DNA from: an uncultured Oscillospiraceae bacterium
Lineage (GTDB): Bacteria > Bacillota > Clostridia > Oscillospirales > Oscillospiraceae
DNA: 64,000 bases
Assembly (NCBI GenBank): GCA_949841465.1
Contig: CATKZW010000007.1
Location: 1 to 64,000 of the forward strand
Reading direction: 5' to 3'
A program made the position numbers and the translations under genes. Within the stretch, counting starts at the first letter, position 1, and each line of letters starts with the position of its first letter. This document shows positions 8,345 through 20,118 of this stretch, piece after piece. Under the pieces are notes generated by a model. That model saw only the letters and a program-made list of their open reading frames with translations, made no database searches and was not told the DNA's origin.

Positions 8345-10249
8345 TTAATAACCTACGAAAAAGTATTCTTGCACAGAATTTCTATGTGTTTTTGCCTTGC
8401 TCTGGTTTCCAAAAGAATACTTATAGTCCACAGGGATAACTTCAACGTGTTTCTTATACCTTGACATGATTGCGACCATTTCATCCTGTGCAGGAAGGCT
8501 GTTAGACGAATAGGAAACGATTAGGATGCTGTTGGCAAATTTCTTAAATAATCGATCAAACGCATCCGCTGCCCCATTTCGTGTGGAAAACGGGGTAGGA
8601 TAGGACTTAAACTTTTTTGTTAGCGTATGCTGTTGAATTTCAACACCCTGCCAATCTCTCGCTAAGCCTTCGACAAAATGGTATCTGCGGACATACTCGT
8701 TATCAGAGAGCGGTGAATAATAGGGGGGATCAATGTAAACAAGATCGGCCTGCTCAACCCGAAGTTCCATCGCATCACCCTGTTTAGCTCTGTTTTGCTT
8801 TCCATTATCAAAAACAGCTTTATTGATCGCTTCAACCGCTTCTAAGAATTGCTGAGCAAGTGTTTTCTGTAAATCCTTTCGGCCATCATTGTATCGTTCA
8901 CCTGTATAAGTAAAAATGCCTCTCGGTCTCTTTTTAGTGCAAGCCCGAATAAGCGCAGTCATGGCAATTGCATGCTTATACTGATCTCGAATTGTAGAAA
9001 TATTGGTGCGCAGTATATCAATCAGATCATTTTCTTCATCTTTATAGTATAGGCCATGAAATGTATCTGCAACAAAATGGTCAGATACTTTATGTTCCAA
9101 TAGTAACTCAGTTGCTTCTTCAATAGGGAGAATGGTCGAATTGTTCTCAATCATGGCCTTTGCAAAAGTAGCGGACATCGCCATATAGTCATTACTAATT
9201 ACGCACTTACCCTGGGCTTTGAACATATATCCGACAATTCCGGAACCAGCAAATAGATCCACTACGGTATCGACCTTAAACTGTGAAGCGACCGACCAAA
9301 TTTCAGGGAGTAGCTTGCTTTTAGATCCCATAAAGCGTGTAGGAGGATACGCTGTTACTTGCTTTGGCAAAGACTGCGGCATAAGTTTAATCAACGTTTT
9401 CTGCTTTGGCGGTATTGTGACAATTACATCTTCGCCTTTCCTGCTACTTCCGCGGCAGGAAATGTAGCGTTTTGTAGATACAACGTCAATCGTAAACGAT
9501 GAGTATAATTCATGCACCAGAGGATGATTGGAATTTGTCAAAATAACATGACACCCACGCTCATACAAACGCATAATGATCTTTGATAACTCAATATGAT
9601 CTTCTTCATAAAACTGCTCTTTTGTATAACGTTTGAAGTCAGAATATTCCGAAATAGGTAAGTATGGGGGGTCAAGGAAAATGAAGTCGCCCTCTTTTGC
9701 ATAATGCTCCAATACTAAAAAGTAGTCACCACACAGGACCTCCGCTTTTTTCAGCGCATCAGAAGCTGCATACAGCGCATCCTGGTCGCAAATCTTGGGA
9801 TTTTTGTATTTCCCATAGGGGACATTAAACTCCCCCTTTTTATTTACACGGTACAAGCCATTAAAGCATGTCCGATTCAAAAAGATGGTTCTTGCTGCCG
9901 CTTCAGCTTGGGGGAGGGCCTCCCACGTTTGGTTGCGGACATTATAAAACATCTCTTTCGTATTTTCATATTGCTTCAGGTATTGTATGACATTATCCGG
10001 GCAGTCAGAGACTTGTCGATACATATTGATAAGTTCCGGATTGCTGTCGGCTATGATTGCATTTTCAGGTTGTAGAGCAAAGAATAACGCCCCACCACCG
10101 AAAAACGGCTCAATATAGCGACCATAAGAGGATGGTACTTTGGGCAGAAGATCATTTAACATTTGGGTTTTTCCGCCAGCCCATTTCAAAATTGGCTTTG
10201 CAGGGACAATAGCTTGCTTTTTTATGGCCTGTTCTGCCAAGACATCCAC
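8345..10249 (-). CDS. Fused two-domain D12 adenine-N6 methyltransferase
   Basis: A 634-residue protein made of two complete Dam/D12-class domains. Domain one has LKWAGGK (residues 21-27), FFGGGALFF (49-57) and DPPY (193-196). Domain two has RFMGSKSKLL (305-314), DLFAGSG (331-337) and DPPY (507-510). A tandem fusion of this kind, as in M.FokI, protects both strands of an asymmetric site, one domain per strand, which fits the type IIS endonuclease encoded next. It is the first gene of the defence operon, so host protection is made before the nuclease. The GTG at 10249 sits almost on its GGGGG ribosome site; TTG three codons later has better spacing. No key residue is missing. Confidence 0.9.
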   Translation of the reverse strand: MDVLAEQAIKKQAIVPAKPILKWAGGKTQMLNDLLPKVPSSYGRYIEPFFGGGALFFALQPENAIIADSNPELINMYRQVSDCPDNVIQYLKQYENTKEMFYNVRNQTWEALPQAEAAARTIFLNRTCFNGLYRVNKKGEFNVPYGKYKNPKICDQDALYAASDALKKAEVLCGDYFLVLEHYAKEGDFIFLDPPYLPISEYSDFKRYTKEQFYEEDHIELSKIIMRLYERGCHVILTNSNHPLVHELYSSFTIDVVSTKRYISCRGSSRKGEDVIVTIPPKQKTLIKLMPQSLPKQVTAYPPTRFMGSKSKLLPEIWSVASQFKVDTVVDLFAGSGIVGYMFKAQGKCVISNDYMAMSATFAKAMIENNSTILPIEEATELLLEHKVSDHFVADTFHGLYYKDEENDLIDILRTNISTIRDQYKHAIAMTALIRACTKKRPRGIFTYTGERYNDGRKDLQKTLAQQFLEAVEAINKAVFDNGKQNRAKQGDAMELRVEQADLVYIDPPYYSPLSDNEYVRRYHFVEGLARDWQGVEIQQHTLTKKFKSYPTPFSTRNGAADAFDRLFKKFANSILIVSYSSNSLPAQDEMVAIMSRYKKHVEVIPVDYKYSFGNQSKAKTHRNSVQEYFFVGY

Positions 10250-10312
10250 CCCCCTATTTTGTAATTAATAAAAAACTATATCAAGCGTGTTGCCGCATAT
10301 ATCGACATCGCC

Positions 10313-10341
10313 AGTATATCACATGAGTATCTTTTCCGCAA
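10313..10341 (-). promoter_or_regulatory. Promoter of the defence operon
   Basis: On the minus strand a -35 TTGCGG (10336-10341) and a -10 TATACT (10313-10318) are separated by 17 bp. Predicted start near 10306, about 57 bases before the methyltransferase start. No second good promoter is seen between the four operon genes. Confidence 0.6.
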
Positions 10342-10375
10342 TATGGCGTTAACCTTTAGAAAAATAAAAAGTGAA

Positions 10376-10410
10376 ACCCATGCAGCGGGCAAACTGCCCG
10401 CCGCATGGGT
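10376..10410 (-). terminator. Terminator after tnpV
   Basis: Arms ACCCATGC and GCATGGGT with an inner stem GCGGGC/GCCCGC form a strong hairpin, followed on the minus strand by a T-rich run. It separates tnpV from the defence operon promoter. Confidence 0.65.
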
Positions 10411-10426
10411 AAACATTATTTATTAT

Positions 10427-10796
10427 CTACGCATATATGATTTCTGCATTTACAATTTCTACTACTCGCTCTCGGATATTGTTCATATGTCTTACCCATT
10501 CCATCTGGCAATTTGCTTTAAGCTGCTCAGTAACTCTTTCTTGCTTTGCCATCTGTGCCGCAAGCTGAAAAAACATATCCTGGGCCTGCTGGTCGATTTT
10601 GACCAGGTAGCTGTTCAACTCACCTGATAAGAGCAAGGGCGGTATAAAAAGCTTGACGATGCTTCTTCAAGTATCGCAAATGCCGTTGGCCCCAGATACC
10701 CACAGGGGTACTTTCCTGCACAGCGAGATTCGGACGAAAATAATCTCCCTCTTGGTGATAAGTCCCACCCGTTTGCTCAAATATAGACTTTTCCAT
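10427..10796 (-). pseudogene. tnpV: TnpV, transposon-encoded protein, frameshifted
   Basis: TnpV is a small protein of unknown role carried by Tn4451-like elements. The start (MEKSIFEQTGGTYHQEGDYF) has a good GGAGGT ribosome site, and the end (QMEWVRHMNNIRERVVEI) is the family signature. The two halves are in different frames: after HRQAFYTAL the written frame gives ALIR and a TGA stop. Removing one G from the GGG run at 10637-10639 restores YTALLLSGELNSYLV and a 122-residue protein. It marks the right part of the mobile element, opposite the recombinase. Confidence 0.82.
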
Positions 10797-10862
10797 TGTA
10801 GTTACCTCCAAATACATTGAATTTCCCTGCAATCCAATCACTTTCGGCTGTCTACAAATAGT

Positions 10863-10898
10863 AAGGGAGAGGTAACTTCCTTACGTTACCTCTCCCTT
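10863..10898. terminator. Hairpin between tnpV and nifJ
   Basis: Arms AAGGGAGAGGTAAC (10863-10876) and GTTACCTCTCCCTT (10885-10898) are perfectly complementary. It lies 38 bases beyond the nifJ stop and probably terminates it. AGGTAACTT (10870-10878) is the inverse of AAGTTACCT at 51-59 near the other end of the element, so the hairpin may overlap the element boundary. Confidence 0.6.
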
Positions 10899-10935
10899 TG
10901 AGGGGGGCTGCTTGATGCAATGCGGTAAGAGCTGA

Positions 10936-14607
<3,672 letters not shown>

Positions 14608-14674
14608 AGGCGTTTTTCCTCCTTTTCATATGAGAACGTGCACCCATACGGTTTCGTTCCGTTTCGCGGTAACC

Positions 14675-14703
14675 AGTCTACCACATTCCCGCCGAATTTG
14701 CAA
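14675..14703 (-). promoter_or_regulatory. nifJ promoter
   Basis: Minus strand -35 TTGCAA (14698-14703) and -10 TAGACT (14675-14680) with a 17-bp spacer, giving a leader of about 60 bases before nifJ. Confidence 0.6.
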
Positions 14704-14860
14704 TTGGAAAAGCTCATTTTTTCGGTAAACTTTCTGGACAATATGGATGTATCCCCGCCTCTTGGGACGTTCCTGCTCCGGGAGGAAAAGCATGGAGGTC
14801 TTGCGGAACGGGATAAATCGTGGTAAAGTATTGAAAAACGACAGGAAAGGGGCGAGTATC

Positions 14861-16384
14861 GTGGTATGCTGCGTGACCTCCCTGGGCCTGCGGGGGGTGG
14901 AGGGCTATCCGGTCACCGCCGAATGCGCCCTGTCCGGGGGGCTGCCCGCCTTCGACGTGGTGGGCCTGCCCGACGCCGCCGTGAGGGAGGCCCGCGAGCG
15001 GGTGCGCTCGGCCATCAAGTCCAGCGGGTTTGACTTCCCCGTCTCCCGCATCACGGTGAACCTGGCCCCCGCCGACAGGCGCAAGGCGGGCACGGTGTAC
15101 GACCTGCCCATTCTGGTGGGCATCCTGGCGGCGGGCGGGCAGCTGTCCCTGAAAAAGGAGCGGGACTCCGTCTTTTTGGGGGAGCTGTCCCTGGACGGGC
15201 GGCTGAGGCCGGTGTCCGGGGTGCTGCCCATGGCGCTGGCGGCCCGGCGTGCGGGGGTGACCCGCGTCTTCGTCCCCGCCGACAACGCCCCTGAGGCCAC
15301 TTTGGCCGACGGTTTGGAGGTCATCCCCGTGGGCACGGTGAGGGAACTGGCAGACCATCTCTCCGGACAGGCCCCCATCCCCCCCGCCCCCCTGTGGCAG
15401 GCGGAGCAGGCCCCCATCCAGGGCCCGGACTTCAGCGAGGTGAAGGGGCAGGAGCAGGCCAGGCGGGCGCTGGAGATCGCCGCCGCGGGCGGGCACCACG
15501 TGCTCATGTCGGGCAGCCCCGGCTCGGGCAAGTCCATGATGGCCAAGCGCCTGCCCGGCATACTCCCGGACATGACCAGGGCAGAGGCCCTGGCCTGTAC
15601 GGAGATCTATTCCGTCATGGGCCTGACCACAAGGGAGCACCCCATGGTGCGCCGCCGCCCTTTCCGCTCCCCCCACCACACCATCTCCGCCGCCGGGATG
15701 ACCGGGGGCGGGACCAACCCCCGGCCTGGGGAGATCTCCCTGTCCCACAACGGGGTGCTGTTCCTGGACGAGCTGCCCGAGTTCCGCGCCGACGTGCTGG
15801 AGGTGCTCCGCCAGCCCCTGGAGGACGGACAGACCCAGATTTCCCGGGCGTCCGGCTCGGTGACCTACCCCAGCCGGTTCATGCTGGTGTGCGCCATGAA
15901 CCCCTGCAAGTGCGGCTGGTACGGCCACCCCTCCGGCCGGTGCACCTGCACGGAGCAGGCGGTGCGGCGATACCTGTCCCGGCTGTCGGGGCCCATGCTG
16001 GACCGCATCGACATCTGTGTGGACGTGCCGTCGCTGGACTACGACGAGCTGTCCGGGGCCGCGCCCCCGGCGGAGCGCTCGGAGGTGATCCGGGCGCGGG
16101 TGAACGCGGCGCGGGCCGTCCAGACCGCCCGGTACGGCCCCGACGGTCCCCCCTGCAACGCCCAGATGGGCCCCAGGGAGCTGCGCGGCCACTGTCAATT
16201 GGACCGGCCCTGCCAGCAGCTCATCCGCGACGCCTATGACCGGCTGGGCCTCACCGCCCGGGGCTACGACCGCATCCTGCGGGTGGCCCGGACCATCGCC
16301 GACCTGGACGGGGCGGAGGACATCGCCGTCCATCATCTCGCCGAAGCGCTGCAATACCGGCTTCCGGAGTACCTCAGGGGATGA
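14861..16384 (+). CDS. yifB: YifB/ComM-family Mg-chelatase-like AAA+ ATPase
   Basis: A 507-residue ATPase of the YifB/ComM family. ComM acts in natural transformation as a helicase helping branch migration; the role in Clostridia is untested. Seen: an N-terminal Lon-protease-like fold (SLGLRGVEGYPVTAE ... LPAFDVVGLPD), Walker A GSPGSGKS (218-225), Walker B VLFLDELPEF, a Cys cluster CAMNPCKCGWYGHP ... CTCT, and a C-terminal Mg-chelatase domain (RGYDRILRVARTIADL). The frame is open from 14747, but the family starts just before the SLGL motif, so GTG 14861 after AGGAAAGGGG is chosen. It is divergent from nifJ. Confidence 0.9.
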   Translation: MVCCVTSLGLRGVEGYPVTAECALSGGLPAFDVVGLPDAAVREARERVRSAIKSSGFDFPVSRITVNLAPADRRKAGTVYDLPILVGILAAGGQLSLKKERDSVFLGELSLDGRLRPVSGVLPMALAARRAGVTRVFVPADNAPEATLADGLEVIPVGTVRELADHLSGQAPIPPAPLWQAEQAPIQGPDFSEVKGQEQARRALEIAAAGGHHVLMSGSPGSGKSMMAKRLPGILPDMTRAEALACTEIYSVMGLTTREHPMVRRRPFRSPHHTISAAGMTGGGTNPRPGEISLSHNGVLFLDELPEFRADVLEVLRQPLEDGQTQISRASGSVTYPSRFMLVCAMNPCKCGWYGHPSGRCTCTEQAVRRYLSRLSGPMLDRIDICVDVPSLDYDELSGAAPPAERSEVIRARVNAARAVQTARYGPDGPPCNAQMGPRELRGHCQLDRPCQQLIRDAYDRLGLTARGYDRILRVARTIADLDGAEDIAVHHLAEALQYRLPEYLRG

Positions 16385-16409
16385 GGGGCCCCGGAGTGTT
16401 TTCGGGCAT

Positions 16410-16444
16410 AAAGAATCCCCTGTCCGATGGACAGGGGATTCTTT
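16410..16444. terminator. Bidirectional terminator between yifB and secG
   Basis: Perfect 16-bp arms AAAGAATCCCCTGTCC (16410-16425) and GGACAGGGGATTCTTT (16429-16444) with a 3-base loop. A- and T-rich flanks suit both convergent genes. Confidence 0.85.
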
Positions 16445-16453
16445 ATGTGTCGT

Positions 16454-16699
16454 TTACGCGGAGGGCAGCAGGCACTGCACCAGGGTCAGGACCATGAACA
16501 CGATGGCGATCCACTTGGTCATGCGGGCCAGGCGGGCGTCGGCGGACTTGGCCTTGTTCTTGGACAGGAAGGTGTCCGCGCCGCCGGCGATAGCGCCGGA
16601 CAGACCGGCGCTCTTGCCGGACTGGAGCATGACGACGGCGATGAGGGCCACAGCCACGATGAAATAGATGATGGACACGACGAGCTGGAGGGTGGTCAT
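16454..16699 (-). CDS. secG: Preprotein translocase subunit SecG
   Basis: An 81-residue inner-membrane protein with two hydrophobic helices (about residues 5-24 and 60-78) around a glycine-rich loop (GLSGAIAGGADTFLSK), the standard SecG layout. It assists SecYE during export. A monocistronic gene whose own promoter lies at 16764-16792. Confidence 0.93.
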   Translation of the reverse strand: MTTLQLVVSIIYFIVAVALIAVVMLQSGKSAGLSGAIAGGADTFLSKNKAKSADARLARMTKWIAIVFMVLTLVQCLLPSA

Positions 16700-16763
16700 T
16701 TTAACTCAAATCCTTTCGGTAACAGCTTCATATCAGCGGGTATGGCCCGCACAGGTATCAGAT

Positions 16764-16792
16764 ATGATACCACACACCGGCCCGGATTGCAA
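16764..16792 (-). promoter_or_regulatory. secG promoter
   Basis: Minus strand -35 TTGCAA (16787-16792), 17-bp spacer, -10 TATCAT (16764-16769), about 57 bases before the secG ribosome site. Confidence 0.55.
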
Positions 16793-16819
16793 GTCCCATT
16801 TTTCGCGGAACCGGATTTT

Positions 16820-18307
16820 TTACTTGTGGTAAAGCTGGCTGCCCTGGTAGCGGGGGGTGCAGGTCAGCCGCAGGCCCAGCTTAGAATAGGTCCCGCTGTC
16901 GGCGGCGGTGAGGATGACGGAGGAGTGGGCCTCACAGTCCCGGAGCTTGTCCAGGCTGTCCAGCGCCCGAGCCGCCAGGGGCACCGTGGCGGTGGAGATG
17001 GCCAAGGCAATCAGCACCTCGTCGCTGTGGAGCCGGGGGTTGCGGCTGCCTAGGTGACCCACCTTCAGGGCCTGGATGGGCTCGATGGCTTCCCGGGAAA
17101 TGAGGTGCACCTCATCGTCGATGCCCGCCAGCATTTTCAGCGCGTCCAGCAGGGCGGCGGCGGCCGCCCCCATCAGGTCGGAGGTCTTGCCCGCCGCTAT
17201 CCGCCCGTCAGGCAGCTCGATGGCGGCGGCGGGCTCCTCTGTCTCCTCCGCCTTGTCCTCGGCGGCCTGGATCACGGGCCGCAGCCCCTGCCCCGCCTGG
17301 GCCTGCTTCATCAGCAGCTCCAGCTTGTACACGATCTCGTCGCTGCCCTGGCCCCGGCGGCGGTCGCACAGGGCGGTGTAGTACCGCCGGATGATCTCCT
17401 GCCGCGCGGCGGCGCACACCGCCTCGTCGTCCACAATGCAGTACCCCGCCATGTTCACCCCCATGTCGGTGGGGGACTTGTAGGGGCTCGCTCCGATGAC
17501 CTGCGCAAAAATGGCCTGGAGCACCGGGAACACCTCCACGTCCCGGTTATAGTTCACGGTGGTCTCCCCGTAGGCCTGGAGGTGGAAGGGGTCGATCATG
17601 TTCACGTCGTTCAGGTCCGCCGTGGCCGCCTCGTAGGCCAGGTTCACCGGGTGGTTCAGGGGCAGGTTCCAGATGGGGAAGGTCTCGAACTTGGCGTACC
17701 CCGCCCGCACGCCCCGGACGTGGTGGTGGTAGAGCTGGGACAGGCAGGTGGCCATCTTCCCCGAGCCGGGGCCGGGGGCGGTGACCACTACCAGGGGCCG
17801 GGTGGTCTCGATGTAGTCGCTGCGGCCAAAGCCCTCGTCGGATACGATACGGGCCACATCGTGGGGATAGCCGGGGATGGGATAGTGGAGGTACACCTTT
17901 ACCCCCAGGTTTTCCAGGCGGCGCTTGAAGGCATCCGCCGCTGGCTGGGCGGCGTACCGGGTGATGGCCACGCTGCCCACGTACAGCCCCTCCCCCCGGA
18001 AGGTGTCGATGAGCCGCAGCACGTCCTCGTCGTAGGTGATGCCCAGGTCCCGCCGGACCTTGTTCTGCTCGATGTCGGCGGCGTTGATGACCACCACGAT
18101 TTCCACGCTGTCCCGCAGCGCCAGCAGCATTCGGATCTTGCTGTCCGGGGCGAAGCCGGGCAGCACACGGGCGGCATGGCAGTCGTCGAACAGCTTGCCG
18201 CCGAATTCCAGGTACAGCTTGCCGCCGAACTGGGCGATGCGCTCCCGGATGCGGGCGGACTGGGTCTCTACATAGCGCTGGTTGTCAAATCCGATTTTAT
18301 TTGGCAT
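16820..18307 (-). CDS. DUF1846 family protein
   Basis: A 495-residue cytoplasmic protein of the DUF1846 family, widespread in Firmicutes and of unknown biochemical role. The diagnostic start KIGFDNQRYVETQSARIRERI and the segment VVTAPGPGSGKMATCLSQLYH, a glycine-rich P-loop-like turn, are present, as is the conserved core around SPTDMGVNMAGYCI. ATG 18305-18307 is preferred because the family begins there; the frame continues to 18364 without resemblance, and no strong ribosome site is visible. It lies downstream of its own promoter and is separate from the catabolic operon. Confidence 0.88.
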   Translation of the reverse strand: MPNKIGFDNQRYVETQSARIRERIAQFGGKLYLEFGGKLFDDCHAARVLPGFAPDSKIRMLLALRDSVEIVVVINAADIEQNKVRRDLGITYDEDVLRLIDTFRGEGLYVGSVAITRYAAQPAADAFKRRLENLGVKVYLHYPIPGYPHDVARIVSDEGFGRSDYIETTRPLVVVTAPGPGSGKMATCLSQLYHHHVRGVRAGYAKFETFPIWNLPLNHPVNLAYEAATADLNDVNMIDPFHLQAYGETTVNYNRDVEVFPVLQAIFAQVIGASPYKSPTDMGVNMAGYCIVDDEAVCAAARQEIIRRYYTALCDRRRGQGSDEIVYKLELLMKQAQAGQGLRPVIQAAEDKAEETEEPAAAIELPDGRIAAGKTSDLMGAAAAALLDALKMLAGIDDEVHLISREAIEPIQALKVGHLGSRNPRLHSDEVLIALAISTATVPLAARALDSLDKLRDCEAHSSVILTAADSGTYSKLGLRLTCTPRYQGSQLYHK

Positions 18308-18371
18308 ATCACATTGGGGCCGCCATCCCGTGCGGCCCCTTCCCCCCTCTCTCTTTACGTACACTTTTCAA

Positions 18372-18400
18372 ATTCTACCACATTTCAAAGAAGGGGGCAA
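18372..18400 (-). promoter_or_regulatory. Promoter of the DUF1846 gene
   Basis: Minus strand -35 TTGCCC (18395-18400), 17-bp spacer, -10 TAGAAT (18372-18377), about 65 bases upstream of the start codon. Confidence 0.5.
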
Positions 18401-18455
18401 GGGTGAATGTCAAGAGCTCATTCCCGATCGGCATCAAATCAAGTTAGACGAGATT

Positions 18456-18482
18456 GACACCACCCCCATGTGGGGTGGTGTC
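18456..18482. terminator. Hairpin after the catabolic operon
   Basis: Arms GACACCACCCC (18456-18466) and GGGGTGGTGTC (18472-18482) lie 43 bases beyond the last gene of the TRAP operon. There is no strong T-run, so its strength is uncertain. Confidence 0.55.
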
Positions 18483-18524
18483 GCAGCTCAACATTTTAGT
18501 GTGCAGGACGGCCCCCATCGTGTA

Positions 18525-18977
18525 TTACACGGGAACCTTCACGACGATTTTATTTACCGCCATCGGCGTCCCCGCGGCACAGCGGGGCTTGTGGGCGTCC
18601 TGTGGAGAGAGCACCACAAAGTCCCCCGCACGCAGCAGCGCGGTGCCGGAATACTCCGGGTCGTGGAAGAAGGCGATGTCGTTCTCCGGATCATAGGGAA
18701 TCTTGTTTACCAGATTCCGGGCGTCTACGATGCCCACCTGCTCTATGCCGTTCACCATGTACTGCACATCAAAATATTTCTCGTGCGTCTCGAAATCCAG
18801 CTCCGCCGCCGGACTGGTCACGTAGCGTTGCACGCTGGCCCGGACGCCGTGCTCCAGCTCCACCCATCCCTCGGGGAGCTGGCCGAGATCCTCTCGACGC
18901 AGGAAATCAAAGGCGGCCTGGAACTTGGGCTCGGAAAGATCATATTGGTACTCATGGGGAAGAAATGCTTGATACAT
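18525..18977 (-). CDS. YhcH/YjgK/YiaL family protein
   Basis: A 150-residue cupin-like protein of the YhcH/YjgK/YiaL group (also called the beta-galactosidase beta-subunit family). Seen: HEKYFDVQYMVNG and LSPQDAHKPRCA, which hold the conserved His, Asp and Gln thought to bind a metal and a sugar-derived ligand. Relatives accompany sialic-acid and, as YiaL, the YiaMNO TRAP transporter operon, which fits its place as the last gene of this TRAP operon. Its exact reaction is not known. The ATG follows AGGAG at good spacing. Confidence 0.85.
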   Translation of the reverse strand: MYQAFLPHEYQYDLSEPKFQAAFDFLRREDLGQLPEGWVELEHGVRASVQRYVTSPAAELDFETHEKYFDVQYMVNGIEQVGIVDARNLVNKIPYDPENDIAFFHDPEYSGTALLRAGDFVVLSPQDAHKPRCAAGTPMAVNKIVVKVPV

Positions 18978-19063
18978 GCTTGTATGCTCCTATCTTTCCG
19001 CCCCGGGCTGGCCGGCGGCCCGCCCGGGGCTTGATTTTCCGGGAAATGGGGAGGCGCTGCGGC

Positions 19064-20083
19064 TCACATGCGCTTCAGCTGAATGCAATAGTGGTCCTCA
19101 TTGGCGGTATTGGGGAATAGGAACAGGTCCCCCTTGCTGTTGCAGGCAATGCCGTGGGCCCTGAGCTCGCTGTTGAAATAGCCGATTTGGGCCGCCACAT
19201 CGAACTCTGGCGTGAATATGGTGAGATATCCGCCCCGGCCCACACAGTAAATGTAGTTCTTGTCCGCCACAATGCCGGAGGGCTGGCCTAAGTTGCCTTT
19301 GCAGTAGGCCAGGACATTGCCCTCCTCATCAAAGACGTGCACAGCGTTCTGGTCCCGGTCGCAGACCCAGATCTGATCCTTGCTGTCTATGGTGATGGCG
19401 TGGACCATCAGGAACTTGCCCGGCTCATCCCCCATGCCTCCCCAGGTCTTCACCAGCTTGCAGTCCTTGTCAAAATGATGGACCGCCACATTGCCGTAAC
19501 CGTCGGCGAAGAAGTATTCGCCCTTGGAGTTGATGGCGCAGTCGGTGGGCATGCAGAAGGGGGTGCCCAGCTTCTTGATGGTGTTGCGCTCGGCCTCGGT
19601 GAGCACCGTGAGGTCGGGAATGCGGAAATAGGGCTCGGGCGGATAGAGATTGCCCAGCCGGCGCTGCTGGCGGTAATAGTTCAGGTTGAACCCGCTGTCC
19701 CCCGGCTTGCCATAGTTGCCGAACTCCCGGATGATATTGCCGCTCTCGTCGATCTCCCGGAATACGTGCATGGCGGCGTCGGCGACGACCACGGTGCCGT
19801 CCTTGGTGCCCTCCAGAAAGTGGCAGTTGCGGATCAGCCCGCCGCCGAACTCGCCCGCGTAGTTCCCCTCCGGGTCCAGCTTGACGACGGGGTTGGGCAT
19901 GCCGCGCACACCCAAAAGCAGATTGTCGTGGATATCGCAGGTGCCGCCGGCAATGCCGGTATAGGTCAGGTAGCCGGGCAGGCCCTTCGCGTAGTCGGCG
20001 ATGAACTCATACTGAAAGCCGCCGCCCTGATAGACGATGGACATATGCTTTTCCCGGTCATAGTCACACTTCATCAATTTCAT
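19064..20083 (-). CDS. NHL-repeat six-bladed beta-propeller protein
   Basis: A 339-residue protein made of repeated blades, each with a pattern like FDEEGNVLAYCKGNLGQPSGIVADKN and ending in a short YIYCVGRGG- or YFFADGYGN-type strand, as in NHL and peptidylglycine-lyase-like propellers. No signal peptide is visible, so it is probably cytoplasmic. It lies between the 2H-like gene and yhcH in the TRAP operon and may be a lyase or lactonase-like enzyme for the imported acid; this is inference. The ATG at 20083 follows AGGAGG at a spacing of about 9 bases. Confidence 0.72.
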   Translation of the reverse strand: MKLMKCDYDREKHMSIVYQGGGFQYEFIADYAKGLPGYLTYTGIAGGTCDIHDNLLLGVRGMPNPVVKLDPEGNYAGEFGGGLIRNCHFLEGTKDGTVVVADAAMHVFREIDESGNIIREFGNYGKPGDSGFNLNYYRQQRRLGNLYPPEPYFRIPDLTVLTEAERNTIKKLGTPFCMPTDCAINSKGEYFFADGYGNVAVHHFDKDCKLVKTWGGMGDEPGKFLMVHAITIDSKDQIWVCDRDQNAVHVFDEEGNVLAYCKGNLGQPSGIVADKNYIYCVGRGGYLTIFTPEFDVAAQIGYFNSELRAHGIACNSKGDLFLFPNTANEDHYCIQLKRM

Positions 20084-20118
20084 AATTTACGTCCTCCTGT
20101 TTTGATAAAATAGCGGAA

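Noticed and set aside
17054-18406. 450-codon frame opposite the DUF1846 gene
   Set aside because: Antisense shadow of a well-supported gene, with the same biased composition.
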